Part shown: positions 42,294 to 52,449 of the stretch, piece after piece
How the letters are laid out: each line of letters opens with the position of its first letter
Position numbering within the stretch: position 1 is the first letter of the stretch
Assembly: GCF_900095305.1 (NCBI RefSeq)
Contig: NZ_FMDO01000030.1
Coordinates: 62,001-126,000 of the forward strand
Reading direction: 5' to 3'
From: Proteiniborus sp. DW1
GTDB lineage: Bacteria > Bacillota > Clostridia > Tissierellales > Proteiniboraceae
DNA: 64,000 nt
Program-made: the position numbers and the translations under genes
Notes under the pieces: generated by a model
Told to the model about the DNA's origin: nothing
What the model saw: only the letters and a program-made list of their open reading frames with translations
The model's database searches: none

Positions 42294-42312
42294 ATATTCC
42301 ATTTTGGAATAT
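42294..42312. promoter_or_regulatory. Palindromic operator, probable controller-protein site
   Basis: ATATTCC-ATTTT-GGAATAT is a perfect 7-bp inverted repeat in the 137-base divergent spacer between hsdM and the XRE gene. Its position, form and neighbour are those of controller (C-box) sites in restriction-modification loci. Confidence 0.6.
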
Positions 42313-42354
42313 TGTGATTTGGGATATATAATCTACACAGAGAGGAGGTAGTAT

Positions 42355-42600
42355 ATGAAATCTATCTACACTGATGATTATATTTTTATTATTTCTGCTT
42401 TACGCAATGTTCGATTGAAGAAAAACATTACTCAGGAGGAAATGGCCTTTAGATTGAATGTTAATCAATCATTCATTTCAAAAGTTGAAAATAGGGAACG
42501 AAGGTTGGATGTTATTGAGTTCCTTTCTTGGATAGATGCTTTAGGGGTTTCTATTTCAGATATACTTCCTCAAAAATATTATAGGGGAGATGATAAATAA
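42355..42600 (+). CDS. XRE-family regulator (restriction-modification controller)
   Basis: An 81-residue single-domain helix-turn-helix protein. RLKKNITQEEMAFRLNVNQSFISKVENRERRLD (about residues 21-53, in blocks) is the HTH_3/XRE domain. Size and place match C proteins that delay nuclease expression until methylation is established. GAGAGGAGG lies before the ATG. Its TAA overlaps the ATG of the nuclease gene (TAATG), so the two are translationally coupled. The palindrome at 42294-42312 is its likely binding site (inference). Confidence 0.85.
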   Translation: MKSIYTDDYIFIISALRNVRLKKNITQEEMAFRLNVNQSFISKVENRERRLDVIEFLSWIDALGVSISDILPQKYYRGDDK

Positions 42601-43418
42601 TGCCTTTCATGTCAAGAGATGAGTATGAAAAATATGTTTCATTACATATAAAAAATACAATTACAGATGAACAAATACAAAACATTAAGTTATCTCTTGC
42701 TCCACTTATTGGTGTTCAGTTTAATATTCTCTCTATTCCAGAAGAAATACTGATTGCTTTTGAACCATCACAAATCGGTACAATTATCGGTTCACTCATG
42801 GATGCGTGTATTCCACAGCTTTCAAAAATTTCAGATAATAACACTTTCGATACTGTTGGTCTAAGAAAAAATGAGGGAATACTTGGTGATAGAGAAGGCT
42901 ATCCGGACTACATTCACACTTCTGGCTTACGTCTGGAATTAAAGCTGTTATTTGTTGATAATCCTAAAATTAAAATGAAAAAGCCACCTACTCCACGCGA
43001 GCCATCAGCAAGGTTGACTCAAAAAGTTACCTTTAAGAATGTGCAGGCAGATAAGGATTTGCTTCTTGTTATTGCATATGCATTAATAGAGAATAGAGCT
43101 AAACCCGGTTATTATTCCCCAACAATAATTGATTTCAATGTTTTCCCAGTTTATAAATGTATTCTTGCCAGAGATAGAAGAATGTACGATTGCAATGGAG
43201 GATGGTTTGGTCAATTTGAAACACCAACCATACTCAGCAACCAGGGTAAACGAAAAATAAAAGATAAGCAAAAGATAGATTATAGTTCTTATGGCAGAAA
43301 AGAGAGTGAAGGAAAAGATCTTAATGAAGATACTAATTTCGGAAAATTAAAACGTATTCCATATAGACCGTTGCAAACCTACATAAATCCTAAAAACTTC
43401 ACAAAGTTTTTTAAGTGA
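42600..43418 (+). CDS. Probable PD-(D/E)xK restriction endonuclease
   Basis: 272 residues with no family I can name, but a good nuclease core: YPDYIHTSGLRLELK gives Pro102-Asp103, Glu113 and Lys115, the PD-x9-ExK pattern of type II restriction enzymes. A QKV...Q and beta-strand region follow. It is translated together with the XRE controller and stands beside HsdM-type methylase and half S subunit genes, so it is the cutting partner by context. No helicase motifs are present. A terminator follows. Confidence 0.72.
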   Translation: MPFMSRDEYEKYVSLHIKNTITDEQIQNIKLSLAPLIGVQFNILSIPEEILIAFEPSQIGTIIGSLMDACIPQLSKISDNNTFDTVGLRKNEGILGDREGYPDYIHTSGLRLELKLLFVDNPKIKMKKPPTPREPSARLTQKVTFKNVQADKDLLLVIAYALIENRAKPGYYSPTIIDFNVFPVYKCILARDRRMYDCNGGWFGQFETPTILSNQGKRKIKDKQKIDYSSYGRKESEGKDLNEDTNFGKLKRIPYRPLQTYINPKNFTKFFK

Positions 43419-43457
43419 CATCTAGGCAAGGATTACCTTTGCTAAGATGTTTTTTAT
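43418..43457 (+). terminator. Intrinsic terminator after the nuclease gene
   Basis: ACATCT-A-GGCAAGG pairs with CCTTTGC-TA-AGATGT with one mismatch, followed by T6. Confidence 0.7.
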
Positions 43458-44455
<998 letters not shown>

Positions 44456-44469
<14 letters not shown>

Positions 44470-44503
44470 CCGGTTATAAACCAAACTATGCCGATTTTTT
44501 TAC
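44456..44503 (+). terminator. Intrinsic terminator after the recombinase remnant
   Basis: AAAAATCGGCATAG pairs with CTATGCCGATTTTT, followed by more T. Confidence 0.85.
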
Positions 44504-44556
44504 GGGATTAAAAATTCCTAAGACGCACCATCTAATGGGAGTTTTTAGATTTTTTA

Positions 44557-45297
44557 TTAAAGATCAATACCACCATCTACTCTTAATAATTGTCCAGTTA
44601 TAAAAGAGGACTCATCAGTAGATAAGAATAGAGCTACAGTAGCAATTTCCTCAGGTTGACCAGCTTTCTTTAGAGGTGAATCTTCGATTAAGTGCTTAAC
44701 TGCCGCTTCTCCTCCTACACTATCAACCATAGCAGTCATAATAGCTCCTGGTAATATTGCATTTACACGAATCTCAGGACCAAACTCGTAAGCCATTGAT
44801 TTAGTTAGGCCATTTAAAGCATGTTTTGTAGTTACATATGCAGCAGTTCCATGATGTGCGTGAGCACCAGCTACTGAGCTTGTATTTATGATGACTCCTT
44901 TTCCTTTTGCTTTCATTATAGGTGCACATAATTGGCTTAAATAAAGCGGTGCAGTAACATTTACACTAAAGGTTTTATTCCATTCATCTAATGTTAAGTC
45001 AGCAATAGGAGTAGTACTTAACATACCTGCATTATTAAATAGAATATCAACAGTACCATAGGCTTCAATTGTTTTGTCAAAGATTTTTTTTACTTCGTCC
45101 ATGTTAGAAGTATCAGCAATAATATAAATTGCTTCATTTCCCTCAGCTTTGATCCTATTTACTACTTCTTTGGCTCTTTCTTCATTCCTTCCGGTTACTA
45201 CTACTTTAGCACCTTCTTTAGCAAATAATTCTGCTGTTGCACGTCCCATTCCAGAAGTCGAACCTGTAACAATAGCTACCTTGTCCTTTAATCTCAT
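44557..45297 (-). CDS. Short-chain dehydrogenase/reductase (FabG-like)
   Basis: 246 residues with all classical SDR features: TGSTSGMG (cofactor loop, about residues 11-18), NNAG (about 88-91), Ser in NTSSVAG, and catalytic YVTTK (about 154-158). The C-terminal FLSTDESSFITGQLLRVDGG is FabG-like. Substrate and NAD/NADP preference cannot be read from sequence. AGGAGG lies eight bases before the ATG at 45297. It is alone and not linked to fatty-acid genes, so a general alcohol/ketone reductase is equally likely. Confidence 0.88.
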   Translation of the reverse strand: MRLKDKVAIVTGSTSGMGRATAELFAKEGAKVVVTGRNEERAKEVVNRIKAEGNEAIYIIADTSNMDEVKKIFDKTIEAYGTVDILFNNAGMLSTTPIADLTLDEWNKTFSVNVTAPLYLSQLCAPIMKAKGKGVIINTSSVAGAHAHHGTAAYVTTKHALNGLTKSMAYEFGPEIRVNAILPGAIMTAMVDSVGGEAAVKHLIEDSPLKKAGQPEEIATVALFLSTDESSFITGQLLRVDGGIDL

Positions 45298-45640
45298 ATA
45301 CAATACCTCCTATTAACAATAATCGCTAAAAAATTAACTATTTATAATATATCAATGTTAAATCCATAACAATCGACAAAAATGTCATTATTCATATTAT
45401 TTAATCTTATATTTGTCATATAATTTTTTAGCAGGTTTAATATTAGAATAGCCGATTGGTATCTTTTAATACATAAATTTATTTACAGCAAAATGACTTT
45501 TTATATAGTTATTATTAATAGACTCATATTAAAGTTAATATGAATATTAAATTAAACAGTAAATACTTTTTTAAAAATGTGGTATTATCTAAATAGATGA
45601 ATGAAATAAATATCTATATATAAGTTAAGGAGTAATGTGA
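45298..45640. other. Divergent intergenic region, SDR / ABC transporter
   Basis: About 340 very AT-rich bases. It must contain both promoters. No clear hairpin, riboswitch or small gene was seen; AAGGAG at about 45628 serves the ABC gene. Confidence 0.4.
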
Positions 45641-46345
45641 ATGAGTGAATATATCGAGTTTAGAGATGTAAAAAAAGTTTATCAAATGGGAGAAGTGAAA
45701 ACTGAAGCTTTAAGAGGAGTGAATTTCTCTATTGACAAGGGAGAATTTGTAATTATAGCAGGTGCTAGTGGTGCAGGGAAGAGCACGATACTAAATATAT
45801 TGGGAGGAATGGATACTGTTAGCTCTGGAAAGGTAATAGTTGATAATAAAGAAGTGAGTGCATTTTCAAAGAAGGAGCTTATTACATATAGAAGGCATGA
45901 CATTGGCTTTGTGTTCCAGTTTTATAATTTAGTTCAAAATTTAACTGCTATAGAGAATATAGAGTTAGCAACTCAAATATGCAAGTCCCCATTAGATCCA
46001 AGAGAAATATTGGATGCAGTAGGATTAAGTGAAAGAAAAAGCAATTTTCCTGCACAGTTATCAGGAGGAGAACAACAGAGAGTAGCAATAGCTAGAGCAT
46101 TAGCTAAAAACCCTAAGCTGCTTTTATGTGATGAGCCTACTGGTGCACTGGACTATAACACAGGTAAGGCAATTCTTAAGCTGCTTCAAGATACCTGTCG
46201 TGAAATGGGAATGACAATAGTTGTCATAACTCACAACCTAGCTATTACGCCTATGGGAGATAAGATTATTAGAGTAAAAAATGGTCAAATCGAAAGCCAA
46301 ACTATCAACAGCAATCCTATACCAGTAGAAAGGATTGAATGGTAG
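45641..46345 (+). CDS. ABC transporter ATP-binding protein (MacB/LolD type)
   Basis: 234 residues with Walker [10 protein letters not shown] (about 40-48), Q-loop, signature [15 protein letters not shown] (about 142-156) and Walker [13 protein letters not shown]. The MacB/LolD/FtsE type is shown by the [12 protein letters not shown] beginning and by the FtsX-like permease that overlaps its last 7 bases. Such pairs do not import; they use ATP to drive extrusion or mechanical signalling across the membrane. AAGGAG lies before the ATG. Confidence 0.92.
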   Translation: MSEYIEFRDVKKVYQMGEVKTEALRGVNFSIDKGEFVIIAGASGAGKSTILNILGGMDTVSSGKVIVDNKEVSAFSKKELITYRRHDIGFVFQFYNLVQNLTAIENIELATQICKSPLDPREILDAVGLSERKSNFPAQLSGGEQQRVAIARALAKNPKLLLCDEPTGALDYNTGKAILKLLQDTCREMGMTIVVITHNLAITPMGDKIIRVKNGQIESQTINSNPIPVERIEW

Positions 46346-49300
46346 TGAATAAGAATGCATTAAGAAAGGATGCTTTAAAAGATATAAGCAAATCCCTAGG
46401 CAGGTTTATCTCTATTGTAGCTATTATAGCTTTAGGAGTAGCTTTCTTTGCAGGAGTAAAGATTTCTCCAGAGGTTATGGAGTTTACTGCTGATAAGTAT
46501 TATGATGACTATAATCTAATGGATTTACGAATAGTTTCTACATTAGGGCTAACAGAAGATGATTTAAAGGAAATAAGTAGTATTTCTGGTGTAAAAGAGA
46601 GCTTTGGAACCTACATTATAGATGCTTTAGCCCTATACAATGAAAATGAGGTAGTAATTAGAATACACGGTTTTTCATCAGAAGATCAGATAAACGGGGT
46701 GAGATTGCTAAAGGGAAGATTACCTGAGAAATCAGATGAATGCTTAGTAGAGGTGGGAAAAGAGCTCTCTATGAATGTACCTATTGGATCTAAGATAAAG
46801 CTATATTCAGGGAAGGAAGAACCTTTATCTGATAGCCTATTAAATACAGAATTTACAGTAGTAGGTGCTATCCAAAGTCCATACTATCTATCTTTTGAAA
46901 AAGGAAGCAGTGATATTGGGAATGGGAAAGTAAGAGACTTTATCATGATTCCTCAAGAGAACTTTAAACTAGATGTTTATACAGATATATTTGTAACTAT
47001 AGATGGGGCTAAAGAAATAAATTCATATAATGATGAATACTTTGATGTTGTTAATGTAGTTGAGGAAAAAATAAAGGATATATCTAAAGATAGAGAAAAA
47101 ACTAGATATGATAATATTCTAAGAGAAGCGCAGGAGGAGTTAGATAAAGGAAAAAAGGAGTATTTTCAAGAGAAAGCTAAAGCAGATGAGGAATTAAATA
47201 AGGCAGCAAAAGAAATAGAGGATGCTAAAAAAGAAATAGCAGATGGCGAGAGAAAGCTTGAGGAAAATGAAAGAATATTCAATTCTTCTATTAATGAAGG
47301 AAAGCAAAAGCTTGTAGAGGCAGAACAAGAGCTAATTAATGGTGAAGAAGAATATAAAAAGGGACTAAGGACATTTAATGAAAATAAAGCTCTAGCTAAT
47401 GAGGGCTTTAAAAAAGCTGAAGATGAAATTAAGCAGGGAGAAGAAGGCATAGCTTTATTAGAAGCAAGTATACTCCAGATAAGCTCTGCATTAGAAAACC
47501 CCTCATTACCAGATGAAGAACGAGAAAAACTAACTATAGAATTACAGTCTACTAAGAGTATTCTAGATAAAACTATAGAATCAGTGGAAAGTGGAAAAAG
47601 AGAATTAGAAACTAAGAAAAAGGAGTTAGTTAGGGCTGAGGAAGAGCTCAACAAAAACAAGCTACTATTAGAAGCTTCAAGAGAAAAACTAGAAGCAGAG
47701 AAATCAAATCTAATAAATAAGGAAAGAGAAGGCCGACTTGAAATTCAGAGAGCAAGGGAAGACCTTGAGAAAGCTAAAAAAGACTTAGCTGAGGGCGAAG
47801 AAGAGTATATTGCTTCTAAGGAAAAAGCTGATAAGGAGCTAAGGGAAGCATGGGAGAAAATCCAGGATGGTGAGAAGGAACTAAGAAAGCTAAAAAAACC
47901 AAAATGGTACGTTCTAAATAGAAAAGGCCATTATTCATATGTAGACTATGGTGGAGCAGCAGATAGAATAGATGCAATATCTAAAGTTTTCCCAGTATTC
48001 TTTGCCCTAGTGGCAGCCCTAGTCTGCTTGACTACTATGACGAGAATGGTAGATGAACAAAGAGTGAATATTGGTACATTAAAGGCACTAGGTTATAACA
48101 ATGGAGATATAGCTTTTAAATATATATTATATGCCATGACAGCTACCATATTAGGATGTATTATAGGTATAGCTATAGGATATACAATATTCCCAACAGT
48201 TATATTTAATGCTTATGGGATTATGTATTTATTACCTCCTGTAGAGCTTAGATTTAATACATTTTTAGCTTTATCAGTATCTTTAGGTGCTATAGGACTT
48301 ACAACTATAACAGCTTTCTTTGCATGTAACAATGAATTAAGAGAAAATCCTGCATCATTAATGAGACCAAGAGCACCAAAGATGGGAAAGAGAATACTTC
48401 TTGAGAGGATTCCATTTATCTGGAATAGATTTAACTTCACTTATAAAGTCACTATTAGAAACATATTTAGATATAAAAGAAGATTTTTCATGACTGTGTT
48501 TGGAATAGCAGGGTGTACTGCATTGATGCTAGCAGCTTTTGGTATAAGAGATTCTATTAGAACAGTTGTAGATAGACAATTTGGAGTATTATTTACCTAT
48601 GATATAACTGTAGGAGTAGAGCCTGAAGGTGAAAGATATCTTCGTGAAAATAAAAATATCAAAGACTATGAGCTAATATTAAATGAAAGTGGAACCCTTG
48701 TCTCAGATGGAATTAAGAAGGATGTTTCTATAATAGTTCCTAGGAATTTGAGCAAGATAGATGATTTTATACGGCTACAGAACAGTAAAAATGGAGAAAA
48801 GATCAATATACCTGAAAAAGGTGTAATCATCACAGAACAAGTAGGTAAAAGCTTAAATGTGAGAGTAGGAGATGAAATTACTCTAATAAGTGGTGATGAT
48901 GAAGCTAAAGTTAAGATTACAGATATTACAGAAAACTATACATTTAACTATGCATATCTGTCTCCAGAATATTATAGAGAAGTTTTTGGTCGTGAAGCTA
49001 AATTTAACGAGGCTATAGGAAATTTAGTGAACACCTCAAATTCTGACGAAAACTTACTGTCAAAGGAGCTAATTAGCAAAGAAGGAATATCTAGTGTAAG
49101 CTTTAATACTGGCATTAGAGAAAACTTTGAAGATACTATACAGAGTTTAGGGTATGTAGTCTTAGTTATGATTGTATCAGCAGGGGCTCTAGCCTTTGTA
49201 GTACTATATAATTTAACTAATGTCAATATAAGTGAAAGAATAAGGGAGATTGCCACTATAAAGGTATTAGGCTTCTATGATAATGAAGTATCAGCGTATG

Positions 49301-49548
49301 TTTATAGGGAGAATACTATATTAACTCTCATTGGGACCTTAGTAGGGCTCATCATAGGAGTATTTTTACACAGATACATTATGGTGACAGTGGAAATGGA
49401 CAACATAATGTTTGGACTTGAAGTTGAGCCTTTGAGTTATGTATTTTCTATACTTTTAACCCTAGTGTTTTCTGTTTTCGTCAATTTTGTAATGTACTAT
49501 AAGCTTAGAAATGTTGAAATGGTAGAATCTTTGAAATCTATAGATTAA
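46339..49548 (+). CDS. FtsX-like ABC permease with long extracytoplasmic coiled coil
   Basis: 1,069 residues. The first membrane helix is at about 17-38, followed by an extracytoplasmic domain that contains a ~265-residue coiled coil (about 254-520; heptads rich in E, K, L, such as KEIEDAKKEIADGERKLEE). Then come three helices of the first FtsX domain (about 545-675), a second helix (about 715-735) with a further external domain, and the C-terminal FtsX domain (about 935-1065). It is a MacB-type two-FtsX-domain permease. The coiled coil suggests a reach through the cell wall to an external partner. It is coupled with the ATPase gene upstream. Substrate unknown. Confidence 0.85.
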   Translation: MVVNKNALRKDALKDISKSLGRFISIVAIIALGVAFFAGVKISPEVMEFTADKYYDDYNLMDLRIVSTLGLTEDDLKEISSISGVKESFGTYIIDALALYNENEVVIRIHGFSSEDQINGVRLLKGRLPEKSDECLVEVGKELSMNVPIGSKIKLYSGKEEPLSDSLLNTEFTVVGAIQSPYYLSFEKGSSDIGNGKVRDFIMIPQENFKLDVYTDIFVTIDGAKEINSYNDEYFDVVNVVEEKIKDISKDREKTRYDNILREAQEELDKGKKEYFQEKAKADEELNKAAKEIEDAKKEIADGERKLEENERIFNSSINEGKQKLVEAEQELINGEEEYKKGLRTFNENKALANEGFKKAEDEIKQGEEGIALLEASILQISSALENPSLPDEEREKLTIELQSTKSILDKTIESVESGKRELETKKKELVRAEEELNKNKLLLEASREKLEAEKSNLINKEREGRLEIQRAREDLEKAKKDLAEGEEEYIASKEKADKELREAWEKIQDGEKELRKLKKPKWYVLNRKGHYSYVDYGGAADRIDAISKVFPVFFALVAALVCLTTMTRMVDEQRVNIGTLKALGYNNGDIAFKYILYAMTATILGCIIGIAIGYTIFPTVIFNAYGIMYLLPPVELRFNTFLALSVSLGAIGLTTITAFFACNNELRENPASLMRPRAPKMGKRILLERIPFIWNRFNFTYKVTIRNIFRYKRRFFMTVFGIAGCTALMLAAFGIRDSIRTVVDRQFGVLFTYDITVGVEPEGERYLRENKNIKDYELILNESGTLVSDGIKKDVSIIVPRNLSKIDDFIRLQNSKNGEKINIPEKGVIITEQVGKSLNVRVGDEITLISGDDEAKVKITDITENYTFNYAYLSPEYYREVFGREAKFNEAIGNLVNTSNSDENLLSKELISKEGISSVSFNTGIRENFEDTIQSLGYVVLVMIVSAGALAFVVLYNLTNVNISERIREIATIKVLGFYDNEVSAYVYRENTILTLIGTLVGLIIGVFLHRYIMVTVEMDNIMFGLEVEPLSYVFSILLTLVFSVFVNFVMYYKLRNVEMVESLKSID

Positions 49549-49576
49549 ATAGCACAAGGAATAAGGCGGAATAAAA

Positions 49577-49627
49577 AAGAGATGGTTCTTTTCACAGTAT
49601 TAAAAAGAAAAGGACCATCTCTTTTCA
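49577..49627. terminator. Bidirectional terminator
   Basis: AAAAGAGATGGT-CTTTT pairs with AAAAG-GACCATCTCTTTT, A/T-rich on both sides, between converging permease and flippase genes. Confidence 0.85.
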
Positions 49628-49629
49628 TA

Positions 49630-51171
49630 TTACTTAAAACTATAAAGTCTTTTCATAAGAGATGGTGGCAGAGCTTTTATAAGAATTAAAAGCATCAGAT
49701 ACGATGTCAAACCTATTCCAAGACTTATGATTAGAGTTATATAACTCTTTATACCTAAGTCCAAAAGATAAGTGTAGGAAAGAAGTACAGATATTGTAGA
49801 TATAATAGAAGCAAGTACTGGCTTAAATACATAATCCTTAAGATTTATATCTATATTTATAACTTTATTTAGTGTGAAGAAGTTTAAGGTTGATATAATA
49901 AAGCTAGAAGCTATGAATCCTATAAAGAAACCATTTATGCCATATGAAGGATTACCTACGAGAAGTAGTGTAGCCCCTAATTGAAAACTAGTACCAATTA
50001 ATCCATTAATAGTTGCAGAAACCTGTTTTCCTAAACCATTCAATATTCCAGTCAATGTACTTTGAAGAGATAAAAATATTGTGCTAAAACCAAGGATACT
50101 CATGTATCTTCCAACATCTGTATCATTATATAGCACTATAGCAATAGGTTTCGAAAATAAAACAAATATTACAGTCAGAGGAATAGATATCAATAGAGCT
50201 ATTCTCAGACATAGTGCAATATCATTCTTCATACTGCCAAGTCTTTTTTGTTCAACTCCTTCAGATAGATTTGGGATGATATTGACTACTAATGCAGATG
50301 TAACTGTAAAGGGTAAAAATAATATTGGCATTGACATTCCCATGACTTTCCCAAATATGGCTACTGCTTCGCTTGAGGTATATCCAGCTACCATTAATTT
50401 CTGAGGTATCAATACTGCATTTGCTAGTTGCATTACCATTCCTATAAGTCTTGAAAGTGTAATAGGACCTGCAATATATATTATACTTGATATAAATGAT
50501 AAATAGCTTTGACTCTTCGTAGGCAAGCAAACTTGAGATTTAGAATACTGTCTATAGTGAAATATTAACCATAAAAGTCCAAAAATCTCTCCTACACTTA
50601 TTCCTACAACAGCAATTATTGCTCCAAGTCTAGGGTCTATTGGTTGAAAATAGCGTACAACAGCTAAAACAAACACTATTCTTGAAATCTGTTCTAGAAT
50701 TTGAGCAATACCTGGAGGACTTACCTTCTTTAAGCCATAAAAATAGCCCCTAATAATTGATGATATTGAGATTATTAATATTGCTGGAGATAGCATTATT
50801 ATTAAATAATAAATATCATTGTTTTTTAATATATAAGTACATATGAACTGTCCAAATATAGCTATTATTGTAATAAAAAAAGCTGATAGTGAAATTGCAA
50901 GAAGTAGTGCACTTCTTAAGACTTTTTTACATCCTAGGTCATTCCTTAGAGCTTTTTGTGCTGCCACTAATTTAGATACTGCCACAGGCATTCCTGATGT
51001 AGTGAAAGTAATGAAAAACATTAAAACTGGCGATGCAATTTGAAATAGTCCAATTCCCTCAGGACCTATTTGTCTAGATAATATAATCTTATAAGCAAAA
51101 CCAATAAACCTTACCACAAAATTAACTATGGCAAGTATTATAGCACCATATATAAAGCTAGACTTTTTCAA
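49630..51171 (-). CDS. SpoVB/MurJ-like polysaccharide flippase
   Basis: 513 residues with about fourteen hydrophobic helices of the MOP/MATE flippase superfamily. The start (SFIYGAIILAIVNFVVRFIGFAYKIILSRQIGPEGIGLFQI, seen in blocks) and SGMPVAVSKLV are those of stage V sporulation protein B and its relatives, which flip lipid-linked precursors. The start codon is TTG (51171), five bases after GAGGTG. Spore formers have several paralogs, so the cortex role of SpoVB itself is not proven. It converges on the ABC permease gene. Confidence 0.85.
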   Translation of the reverse strand: MKKSSFIYGAIILAIVNFVVRFIGFAYKIILSRQIGPEGIGLFQIASPVLMFFITFTTSGMPVAVSKLVAAQKALRNDLGCKKVLRSALLLAISLSAFFITIIAIFGQFICTYILKNNDIYYLIIMLSPAILIISISSIIRGYFYGLKKVSPPGIAQILEQISRIVFVLAVVRYFQPIDPRLGAIIAVVGISVGEIFGLLWLIFHYRQYSKSQVCLPTKSQSYLSFISSIIYIAGPITLSRLIGMVMQLANAVLIPQKLMVAGYTSSEAVAIFGKVMGMSMPILFLPFTVTSALVVNIIPNLSEGVEQKRLGSMKNDIALCLRIALLISIPLTVIFVLFSKPIAIVLYNDTDVGRYMSILGFSTIFLSLQSTLTGILNGLGKQVSATINGLIGTSFQLGATLLLVGNPSYGINGFFIGFIASSFIISTLNFFTLNKVINIDINLKDYVFKPVLASIISTISVLLSYTYLLDLGIKSYITLIISLGIGLTSYLMLLILIKALPPSLMKRLYSFK

Positions 51172-52011
51172 TATATCACCTCAAGAAATAAATATGGATC
51201 TCTAATAATGTATATTCTTTGGAATTTGTAATATTACGAATAGAATAAAAACATATGAATCTTGAAGAAGTTAGGTTTTTATAAAGAATACAGGATATAT
51301 AATTTTTAAATTATATCAAAGAATATTATATTCTTTGGTTTTTATATAGTATTTTTATGGTGTTATCAAATTGGGAGCTTTAGTGCAATATCTATTTTTG
51401 CTGAAATCTTATTTAGTGTTATATCATTATACATTCAAATATGTCAAAAAATTAACATATTAACTGTACTGAGATTCTTCTTACATTCTGTTGATAGTAT
51501 TAGAAATAGTATCTTATGGAACTTCAGCCAAGGAATTGCAATTCCTAGTGTTGGAGTTTTTTTATTTGGAAAAGGTTAGTTGAGAATTTATTTTCGACAA
51601 AAAATTAATATTTATATGTTTCATTTTTACACATGAAAGATTAATTGCAATAAATGAATAGTTGTGATTTGAAACTTGCAAAATTTTTTTTCCAGGAAAT
51701 AAAAATAATGAAAAACATGATGTTTTAGAACATGTTCTATTAATTTGTGAAACTTTAAACTGAAAACTTGCGAATCCAAATTATCGAAATCTCACAAATT
51801 TATTTCTAAAATGTAACAATTGAGAAAAATACACTAATTCGGAGAATGATTCACTTTTGTAGATTAAGGAGGAGGTAATTTGAGATAAAGGCTAAATATC
51901 GCAAAAATTATGACAAATTAGCAAAATGCGGAATTAGCCTAGTTATTAAAAGCGTGCTACTATGAGGGTGCATTAGATTATCAAAGATACTTATAAGGGA
52001 GAGAAGTCACT
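51172..52011 (+). other. Long leader region of the glutamate-mutase operon
   Basis: 840 bases without a gene. A terminator stands inside it (51519-51564). After it, very A/T-rich sequence continues, with a strong AAGGAGGAGG near 51867 followed by TTG-AGA-TAA, which would be a two-codon frame. The ribosome site for glmS (AAGGGAGAGAAG) lies just before 52012. I found no cobalamin riboswitch (no B12-box GCCACTG). Some promoter must lie here. Confidence 0.45.
51519..51564 (+). terminator. Orphan terminator in the glmS leader
   Basis: AACTTCAG-CCAAGGAATT pairs with AATTCCTAGTG-TTGGAGTT with small internal loops, followed by T7. A smaller hairpin (GATAGTATT-AGA-AATAGTATC) lies just before it (about 51493-51513). 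No upstream plus-strand gene exists for it to end, so it may close a small RNA or attenuate the operon. Confidence 0.65.
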
Positions 52012-52422
52012 ATGAAAAAAAATATTGTACTTGGTGTTATAGGGGCTGATTGCCACGCAGTTGGTAATAAAATTCTTGATTATGCATTTACACAGGCTGG
52101 TTTTGAGGTCACAAATATAGGTGTGCTAAGTTCACAAGAGGATTTTATAAACGCAGCTGTTGAAACAGGTGCAAGCGCTATTTTAGTATCATCACTTTAT
52201 GGTCATGGAGAAATAGACTGTAGAGGACTTAGAGAAAAATGTGAAGAAGCAGGCTTAAAAGATATCTTACTATATGCTGGTGGAAATCTTGTTGTTGGTA
52301 AGCAGGATTGGGAATCAGTAGAAAAGAGATTTAAAGATATGGGATTTAATCGAGTATATGCACCTGGAACTTCACCAGAAGTAGGAATAAGAGATTTAAA
52401 AGAAGATTTACATATTATTTAG
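52012..52422 (+). CDS. glmS: Glutamate mutase, S (cobalamin-binding) subunit
   Basis: Binds adenosylcobalamin for the carbon-skeleton rearrangement of L-glutamate to (2S,3S)-3-methylaspartate. 136 residues of the B12-binding fold. The signature [11 protein letters not shown] (about residues 13-23) has the DxHxxG histidine that replaces the base on cobalt. The further SSLYGHGE and [10 protein letters not shown] motifs are family-specific. GGGAGAG lies before the ATG. First gene of the methylaspartate operon. Not to be confused with glucosamine synthase GlmS. Confidence 0.96.
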   Translation: MKKNIVLGVIGADCHAVGNKILDYAFTQAGFEVTNIGVLSSQEDFINAAVETGASAILVSSLYGHGEIDCRGLREKCEEAGLKDILLYAGGNLVVGKQDWESVEKRFKDMGFNRVYAPGTSPEVGIRDLKEDLHII

Positions 52423-52449
52423 TTAATATTTGAATATAAAGGTGATAAA

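Noticed and set aside
47166-47660. Serine-rich minus-strand frame
   Set aside because: It is the antisense shadow of the coiled-coil region of the permease; Ser/Leu richness mirrors Glu/Lys codons.
51172-52011. Cobalamin riboswitch before the glutamate mutase operon
   Set aside because: A B12-dependent enzyme would make it plausible, but no B12-box (GCCACTG) or aptamer blocks were found in the leader.
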